NCBI GenBank assembly: GCA_965240325.2
Contig: OZ251226.1
Coordinates: 2,356,001-2,420,000 of the forward strand
Direction: 5' to 3'
From: Rebecca billardiae RCC1528
Lineage: Eukaryota > Haptophyta
Length of the DNA: 64,000 nucleotides
In this document: piece by piece, positions 58,586 to 64,000 of the stretch
Layout of the letters: every line of letters starts with the position of its first letter
How positions within the stretch are numbered: position 1 is the first letter of the stretch
Made by a program: the position numbers and the translations under genes
The notes under the pieces: generated by a model
The model's input: the letters and a program-made list of their open reading frames with translations, nothing else
The model's database searches: none
Told to the model about the DNA's origin: nothing

Positions 58586-60157
58586 ATGGCGGCGGCTGCA
58601 GCATGGAATGTCGCCGCACTTCTCTGCGCGCTGGTGGCGGTGGTGGCGCTGATGCACGGCCCCGTTGACTCGGTGATACGTCTCATGCCGCCGCATAAAC
58701 CGGCCCCAGCGTCTGCACCGAGCGTACAAGTGCTTGCCGGCGCCAATGCCACATCTGCACTGAGCGTACATGCCGGCGGCAATGCCACCGCGCGCATCGC
58801 GCGCACCGCGCGCTCGAGGCGACATGCCGGCGCCAATGCCACATCTGCACCGAGCGTACATGCCGGCGGCAATACCACTGCGCGCATCGCGCGCACCGCG
58901 CGCTCGAGGCGCGATGAGCAATCCTTGCTTGCCTCAAAGCCGCCAGCAGTACCCAGGCGGGCTCGACAGCCAGCACGAACCGGTGGAGGCGCAAATGGCA
59001 CGCAGGCGCGCGTCCGGTCAGCCGTCAGGCGGCGATCACCGGCTCTCGCATCCCGTCGCAAGACGCCACGGTCCTTCCGTCTGGTCAAGCCGCCGCCGCT
59101 GGCGTTGAACTTGAGCTGCGCGGGCCTCACCGCGGCGAGGATCAATGGGTTCAAACAGCAGCAGGGCCTCCAAAGCCTGGTGCCGAGGCGCATCGACCTC
59201 GCCGCCGCCGAGGCCTCCCTCGCGCACACGCAGCCGCCGCCGGCGCAGTGCATCCTCTTTGTCTACTACCACTTTGCCAAGGCGGGTGGCACGTCGATCC
59301 GCGAGGCGATGGACCAGCAGGCAAAGGCCGAGGGCAACCGAAGCTGGTACGTGATGACGATGCAGAGGCGCGAGGAGGAGCTCGGCCGGTTCAGCAGGTC
59401 GGCCGACTTCCGGCGCGCGCACCCGCGCGCCTTCTTGGAGTGCCACGGGGGCTGCCCCTTCCTGCAGGTGCACGAGCAGCTGCTCGCGATCCGGCGCAAG
59501 CTCGAGCCGCTCGGCTGCCGTGTGTACACGGCGACGCACCTGCGCGAGCCTGTGAGCCAGTACATCTCCGCATGGTACTACTGGGCCCCCGTGTGGCACC
59601 GCCAGAAGCTGCGATCGATCCCCGAGTACATGGCGCACGAGTCCAAGGAGCAGTACTACTCCAAGTACGCGTTCAAGGGCAGCGAACCAGGGTACGCATG
59701 CGGGCAGCGGGGCGACTGCGAGTGCTTCGCCCGCACGCTTGGGCGCTGGCTCGAGTCGTTGGACATGGTGGGCATCACGGAGGAGTGGGAGACTGGGTAC
59801 GTCATGATCGCACACGCGCTCGGCTTTGCGAGCAGGCCGCGCATGTACAAGGGGGTGCGCGAGTGCGCATCCGTTAGGCGCATCCGCGCCTCGATGGCCT
59901 ACGGCGCTTCGCCCAAGTGCGTGGGCATCAAGGCGTGCATCAGGTCGGTTCCTCCAAATGCCACCGAGCGCGAGTACTACCGCCGGACGATCACCCCGTG
60001 CAGCACGATGGTGTACAACGAGTGGCGCACTCGCTACGTGCGCATGCGCACGGAGTATCTACGCAACCTCTCCGCCGAGCACTACAACCTGGTCCTTGAT
60101 CACGTTTGCCTGATGAAGCGCGAGTACTTCTGCAAGGCAGTGACTGACATCATCTAA
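58586..60157 (+). CDS. Type II Golgi sulfotransferase-like protein with glycosylated stem repeats
   Basis: 523 residues from the ATG at 58586; an ATG at 58442 would add 48 residues. A signal anchor (residues 7-26, WNVAALLCALVAVVALMHG) is followed by a stem holding two copies of a 30-residue repeat rich in N-glycosylation sites (HAGANATSAPSVHAGGN, then TARIARTARSRR). The catalytic region has FVYYHFAKAGGTSIREAM (5'-phosphosulfate loop) and TATHLREPVSQYISAWYYW (3'-phosphate motif). Further cysteines (ACGQRGDCEC) fit a lumenal enzyme. It is a paralogue of the 6211-8013 protein: same loop, REPV motif and EEWETG. The likely role is glycan sulfation in the Golgi, acceptor unknown. Confidence 0.75.
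   Translation: MAAAAAWNVAALLCALVAVVALMHGPVDSVIRLMPPHKPAPASAPSVQVLAGANATSALSVHAGGNATARIARTARSRRHAGANATSAPSVHAGGNTTARIARTARSRRDEQSLLASKPPAVPRRARQPARTGGGANGTQARVRSAVRRRSPALASRRKTPRSFRLVKPPPLALNLSCAGLTAARINGFKQQQGLQSLVPRRIDLAAAEASLAHTQPPPAQCILFVYYHFAKAGGTSIREAMDQQAKAEGNRSWYVMTMQRREEELGRFSRSADFRRAHPRAFLECHGGCPFLQVHEQLLAIRRKLEPLGCRVYTATHLREPVSQYISAWYYWAPVWHRQKLRSIPEYMAHESKEQYYSKYAFKGSEPGYACGQRGDCECFARTLGRWLESLDMVGITEEWETGYVMIAHALGFASRPRMYKGVRECASVRRIRASMAYGASPKCVGIKACIRSVPPNATEREYYRRTITPCSTMVYNEWRTRYVRMRTEYLRNLSAEHYNLVLDHVCLMKREYFCKAVTDII
58738..58916. repeat. Tandem 90-bp repeat inside the sulfotransferase stem
   Basis: Two in-frame copies (about 58738-58826 and 58828-58916) encode GANATSA-SVHAGGN and the TARIARTARSRR tail, each with two or more N-x-S/T sites. 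Confidence 0.8.
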
Positions 60158-61236
60158 TGACACTTATCTTGGACTCAGACTCAATTCTCAGTACTGACGC
60201 GACCGGGCTGTGAGTGTGGCGCACCCGCGACCCCAGGGCATCACGTAGGACGCTTCGATTTTGGCTTCTGCTAAGTTAGCTTATAATGATATTATGATAT
60301 ATATATATATATATATATATGGTGATTCATCCGAGTTTAGTCCGAATGCGCCGCCGCGCTTACACAGACACTACAGACACTGGCACGTGCTGCACGCGAC
60401 CGGCGCAGCGCGCGTGGCCCGCATTCGAGGGGGAGACGCCGAGGGCGTGCAAGGAGCGGCTGCTGCGGCTGCGGGAGGTCGTAGACAGGCTCGAGCCGCG
60501 GCTGCTCGCGACGCTCTTCCCCGCCGACGCCGACGACGAGGCTGCGCGAGCTCGTCCGACGCTGCGCCGATCCCGCCGAGCGCGCGAGGCTGTCTGTGCG
60601 AGGCTGAGACGGGCGAGCTGCCGAGCGCGATCTCCGCGCTGCGCGCGGCCACAGCAGGGCTGCCCGAAGCGCACCGGGCGGAGGCGCTGCGGCTGCTGCG
60701 CGTCGAGTTCACGACATGGCGCAGCCCCCCGAGGCCGTCAATCGCGTCGATTACTCGCGCCCGCGCCTCCTGCACGGCGACGCGCCGGGCGCGCGCATCA
60801 TGTGTCGTGATTCGGTGAAGAATGCGACAACGCTACCAGGGCCGTGCGCCCTCAATGCCGTCGTTGTTTTCTACCCGAATATCGACGTAGCCGATCATAA
60901 TAAGTAAGTACGGTTAATAAGCCGCACCATCAGGGCTCCTAGATGAGCAGGTGATGTGTAGTCGCGCGGTTGATCCGAGCAGACGACAATTCAATACTTA
61001 CAGAAATAACGTACTACTGCATGCATCATCCTACTTGATGGGGGGCTGGCCGGCCGGCGGCGCCGGGCCGGGGCACCATCACACTCCGATGATGCCGGAG
61101 TCGAGATCAGTTGGTGAGTTGGTTGAATAGCCGCGCAGCGGTCTCACCGGATGCAGCTCAGCGCCACGATCGCGTCGGTGCTCGAGCCGCGTTATCGGCA
61201 CGGGCGACTCCTCCGCACCGCGCACGCGGCCCTCGC
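60158..61236. other. Intergenic region with AT tract and a decayed coding stretch
   Basis: An AT dinucleotide run lies at 60298-60319. The decayed stretch is listed separately. Positions 60838-60899 match part of the 1,216-bp repeat (for example 22789-22845: GGGCCGTGCGCCCTCAA, then CGTAGCCGATCAT). Confidence 0.5.
60319..60830 (+). pseudogene. Possible decayed gene fragment
   Basis: Protein-like segments appear one after another in different frames: WPAFEGETPRACKERLLRLR with VVDRLEPRLLATLFPAD, then ELVRRCADPAERARLSV, then ELPSAISALRAATAGLPEA with LRLLRVEFTTW, then a stretch starting MAQPPEAVNRVDYSRPRLL. Two frameshifts and no plausible introns suggest a degraded or truncated gene. The family is not recognised. 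Spliced exons remain possible. Confidence 0.3.
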
Positions 61237-62073
61237 TCAAACCTCCGTCTTGCTGGTTGAGTCCTTGCCGCCAAACATCCCCTTGACGTAGCTGGACGCG
61301 TCAGAGATGGAGTCACCCACCCACGTCTCCAGCCGTTGGAGTGGCGAGGGCGGCGCGGCCGGGGCGAACGCGGGCTCGTCGTCCCATCCGTCGTAGCCGC
61401 CGTCGTCCATGCCCATATCCATGCCCATGTCGCCCATGCCCCCCATCATCTCCGGATCCATACCCATCATCCCGTCCGCGCCGTACCCACCCGCACCCAT
61501 CTGCTGCTGCATCTGTGCCATCAGCTCCTCGCGCTGCTCCGCCTCCGTGAGCGCGGTGAAGGGCTCGGCGCCACGGCCGGCAGGGTTGGGGATCGGCTTC
61601 CTAACCGTTGAGCACGCCGACGTGAGCTGGTTGCACAGCTTGTGCGTGAAGTCCGCGCGCTGCAAGCCCTCCGTGTAGAGCGCCTCGGCAATCTCCGTGT
61701 CTGCAGCATCGACAAGCTGCGAGCACGCGCGCCCAACCGTGAGGCACTCCTTGCCGCAGCGCCCGCGCTCGTCGTGCACCTTGAGCTTGAAGGTACGCTC
61801 ATCCTCCGAGAGGAAGTAGTCGACCGAGCGGATCCACTTGCCCTCTTCCTGCGCCATGTCGCACACCGCCGACGTGAGATCGTACAGCACGTCCTCGTTG
61901 GTCGGCTCGCCGGCTTTGCGCTTCTCGGTCACTGACCTGTACAGCACCTTTGCCACCTCGTGGCAGACGGGACAGAGCAGGTACTTCAGGTCAGCGCTGT
62001 TCACGCCCTGGGCGCTGCATCTACCCACGAGAAGGGCACTCGCCGCCAGCGCGCGCAGTGCCGACGACATCAC
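61237..62073 (-). CDS. MSAP/canopy-like saposin-domain ER protein
   Basis: 278 residues in one exon. A cleavable signal peptide (residues 1-22, ALRALAASALLVGRCSAQ) leads into a saposin-B-like domain with the expected cysteines: LLCPVC, SAVCDM, CGKECLTVGRACSQL and KLCNQLTSACS. This spacing and the segments WIRSVDYF, DAADTEIAEALYTE and GAEPFTALTEAE match plant MSAP (MIR-interacting saposin-like) proteins and animal canopy proteins. These act in the ER and interact with receptors or folding factors. The C-terminal third is low complexity, rich in Met, Gly and Asp (MMGMDPEMMGGMGDMGMDMG), then a short amphipathic tail. There is no HDEL-type retention signal. The exact partner is unknown. Confidence 0.82.
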   Translation of the reverse strand: MMSSALRALAASALLVGRCSAQGVNSADLKYLLCPVCHEVAKVLYRSVTEKRKAGEPTNEDVLYDLTSAVCDMAQEEGKWIRSVDYFLSEDERTFKLKVHDERGRCGKECLTVGRACSQLVDAADTEIAEALYTEGLQRADFTHKLCNQLTSACSTVRKPIPNPAGRGAEPFTALTEAEQREELMAQMQQQMGAGGYGADGMMGMDPEMMGGMGDMGMDMGMDDGGYDGWDDEPAFAPAAPPSPLQRLETWVGDSISDASSYVKGMFGGKDSTSKTEV

Positions 62074-62471
62074 TGTCTGGACCGACCCAGGCGCACCAGG
62101 GCGCGCGCGGCAGACGCGGGCGTGGGCGGGAATCCGGACCTCAGACCGGAGACATCGCTACCCCCATCCACTGTGTGCACGTTAAATCATAGTAAACTGT
62201 ACGAATTACGATGCCGGCACTCAAGCAGCCCCTCCAACCCGGCCGCCCATTCACAATTGCTCTCACGGCCGTCGAGGGTGAACGAGGTCATCGACATGGT
62301 GCCTCCAGAAGGACGCCGAGCTCCCGTCGACGCGCACGTGATCACGGCTCGCTCACGGCACCATTAACGTTTTGACACTTGGACTTCGGACGAGATGGAT
62401 ATTGGATGGTCGTGCGTGTTGCTGCATGATGTGCGGATGTGCCGTTGAGGTGGTAGGAGCGTGTGCTGCTG
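62074..62471. other. Intergenic region with a short MITE end
   Basis: Positions 62172-62201 (GTGTGCACGTTAAATCATAG then TAAACTGTA) are a truncated right end of the 226-bp MITE. No gene. Confidence 0.6.
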
Positions 62472-63524
62472 TCATGAGCCATCAGCGATGATGAGGAGCT
62501 CAAGCGGATCGTGCCCGCCGATGCCCAGCGGGCCTCGCCGTATCGGCACCGTGCTGCTCCCGCCCGTGACGCCTGGGCCCGTGACGCCTGGGAACACCGG
62601 TGGGAGTTCGCGCGTCGGCACCTGCGCTTCGCCCGCGCGCTCTGCCGGCGATGGCCGCGCGCCGCCGTGCTGCGTCACCCATGACCTCAGCTTCGACCCG
62701 CCCTTGGCCACCGCGCCGAGTTGCGTGCGCAGCTGCAGCACCTCCGCCTCGAGCTGCCGGATCCGATTGTCGCGCTGCGCGATCGCGTGCTCCAGGTAGT
62801 TGGCGTCCGACTGCGCCGCGCGCATTTCCCTGTACGTGTCGGTGTTGTAGTCCGAGAAGTGCATGATGAAGGAGAGGATCGACTTCCATATGACGTTGGC
62901 CGCGCCCACGACGACGCCCTGGAACTCAACGGGGACGTATCGGAAGTTGATGAGCTGCACGGGCAGCCAGAGCATCATGCACACGCCCCACGCGTTGTGG
63001 AATTGCCCGGTCAGCTTCTCCCTGATGTCCGGCCAGGACTTGCGCTCGAGCACGCCCATCGAGAGCAGGTACAGGTTGATGAACGCGGGCGTGAAGAAGG
63101 CGAGGTCGGCGACGAGCTTCGCCGAGACGTCGGTCCACACGCTCGGTAGCTCTCTCGCGTGGTGCAGCGACGCCACCCACTTGAGCCCCGGCGTGCGCTC
63201 GAACAGCCAGTTGAGGCCCTCGTGCCCCACGACCGGGTTGAAGTGCACGCGGTACAGCGTTGTCGCGCGGTCGAGCTGCTGGTACCACACGCACATGAGC
63301 GGGCCGCCGATCGCGGCGCCGAAGAAGCCCATGCGCAGCGTGCGCCCCCAGTTGAACCCCTCCTTCCCCGGAGACTCGATCTTCAGGCGGCTCTCAACCT
63401 TTTGCGCGATCGCGTCGCCGCAGCCGTAGAGCACGCCTGAGGTGAGCGACTGCGTGAGCATGGGGCGCAGCTCGAGCGCGGTGCGATAGGAGCGCGCAAC
63501 GCGGAACAGGAAGGCGATCGGCAT
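62472..63524 (-). CDS. Mpv17/PMP22-family membrane protein
   Basis: 350 residues from the ATG at 63524. The Mpv17/PMP22 domain spans about 15-215: RPMLTQSLTSGVLYGCGDAI at the start, RMGFFGAAIGGPLMCVWYQQLDR in the middle, then KLVADLAFFTPAFINLYLL and the family-typical W-PVQLINFRYVPVEFQGVVV ending. Four hydrophobic segments fit an inner-mitochondrial or peroxisomal membrane channel-like protein. A 115-residue C-terminal extension is unusual for the family. It has a coiled coil (HAIAQRDNRIRQLEAEVLQL) and a disordered Pro/Gly tail. An insert of about 40 residues follows the second hydrophobic segment. The frame stays open upstream to 63875, but that sequence is not family-like. Confidence 0.88.
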   Translation of the reverse strand: MPIAFLFRVARSYRTALELRPMLTQSLTSGVLYGCGDAIAQKVESRLKIESPGKEGFNWGRTLRMGFFGAAIGGPLMCVWYQQLDRATTLYRVHFNPVVGHEGLNWLFERTPGLKWVASLHHARELPSVWTDVSAKLVADLAFFTPAFINLYLLSMGVLERKSWPDIREKLTGQFHNAWGVCMMLWLPVQLINFRYVPVEFQGVVVGAANVIWKSILSFIMHFSDYNTDTYREMRAAQSDANYLEHAIAQRDNRIRQLEAEVLQLRTQLGAVAKGGSKLRSWVTQHGGARPSPAERAGEAQVPTRELPPVFPGVTGPGVTGGSSTVPIRRGPLGIGGHDPLELLIIADGS

Positions 63525-64000
63525 GATGCTTCGGTCAGCTGTGGCCGGCGACGCCCCTCCGGCGCCCGCCCAGCGCCGCGCGCGGCACCGCGCCGCTTCA
63601 AGCGGTCGCGGAGGATGGCGCAATTGATCTGGAAGCGCGCTTGAAAGCTCTCGATCGGCTGCTGCGGACCGACGCGTGCCCGACCTTGATTCGCCGGACC
63701 CGTTGAGAAAATCGTCGGATGACGCGAGGCCGTGGCGTTTTGCGGCCCAGATCCAGCCAGATCGCATCACAGCGAGCTTCTGTGCGTGAGCCCACCGTGT
63801 CCTGACGAACGAACTTGCGCGCGAGTTCCCAGCCCGCCAACCGTTGGAGACTTGGAGGCCATAAGGCCGCAACAATCGAACAAAACTTACAAAAGGGCCT
63901 AGTATTCATTTTCCATTTGCGGATAATCGCGTGGATTTGACGGGCCCTGGCTCTGCCTCTGAGTCGGTCATGAGTCACGGTGATGATAGCTAGACTACGG
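63525..64000. other. Upstream region of the Mpv17-like gene
   Basis: No gene is supported. Open sequence on the minus strand lacks family features. Confidence 0.4.

Noticed and set aside
1-64000. Search for CRISPR arrays, rRNA and tRNA genes
   Set aside because: No regular direct-repeat/spacer pattern, no rRNA core motifs and no tRNA-like cloverleaf found by eye; a covariance search would be decisive for tRNAs.

Overview
The window looks like nuclear DNA of a GC-rich unicellular eukaryote, most likely an alga with a secondary plastid. A haptophyte is my best guess, at low confidence. The reasons are genes with short GC-rich introns (86-218 bp, mostly GTGCG or GTACG donors and GCAG or CAG acceptors), Ala/Arg-rich proteins, a ClpS adaptor that carries a signal peptide plus a transit-like stretch, pantothenate synthetase, and three Golgi-type or secreted sulfotransferases. 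Standard spliceosomal (CTNNBL1), RNase P (RPP14), ER (RAB5IF/OPTI, MSAP) and SNARE proteins confirm a eukaryotic nucleus. I see no rRNA, tRNA, CRISPR or bacterial operon structure.

Layout. 1-1.15 kb: spacer with a GATAC microsatellite. 1.15-20 kb: ClpS, CTNNBL1, an ankyrin protein, a sulfotransferase, an unknown 430-aa protein head-to-head with a RING-like/RanBP2/ankyrin/2OG-oxygenase fusion, a second sulfotransferase, RPP14 head-to-head with a basic protein, a polytopic membrane protein and a small EF-hand protein. 20-26 kb: gene-poor, with a decayed copy of the basic-protein locus, a lower-GC island, and a 1,216-bp unit repeated twice in tandem. 26-34 kb: pantothenate synthetase, an ADAR-like RNA deaminase with three double-stranded-RNA-binding domains, a pair of inverted MITE-like elements, an aquaporin and RAB5IF/OPTI.

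34.98-56.88 kb: a 10.95-kb segment is present twice in direct tandem and looks essentially identical. The only length difference found is two AT units in a microsatellite. Each copy holds a kinesin (kinesin-13/KIF24-like with a SAM domain), a Pro-rich EF-hand protein, a methyltransferase head-to-head with an amidase, and a VAMP7-like SNARE. The unit edge cuts the kinesin, so the second kinesin has a different C-terminus. This is either a very recent duplication or an assembly artefact. 57-64 kb: a Nudix hydrolase head-to-head with a third sulfotransferase, a decayed coding stretch, an MSAP/canopy-like saposin protein and an Mpv17/PMP22 protein.

The genes do not form one pathway. The shared features are gene organisation (divergent pairs whose start codons lie 17-200 bp apart), a secretory/Golgi sulfation theme (three sulfotransferases plus SNARE, MSAP and RAB5IF), and a population of short dispersed elements ending in TAGTAAACTGTA.
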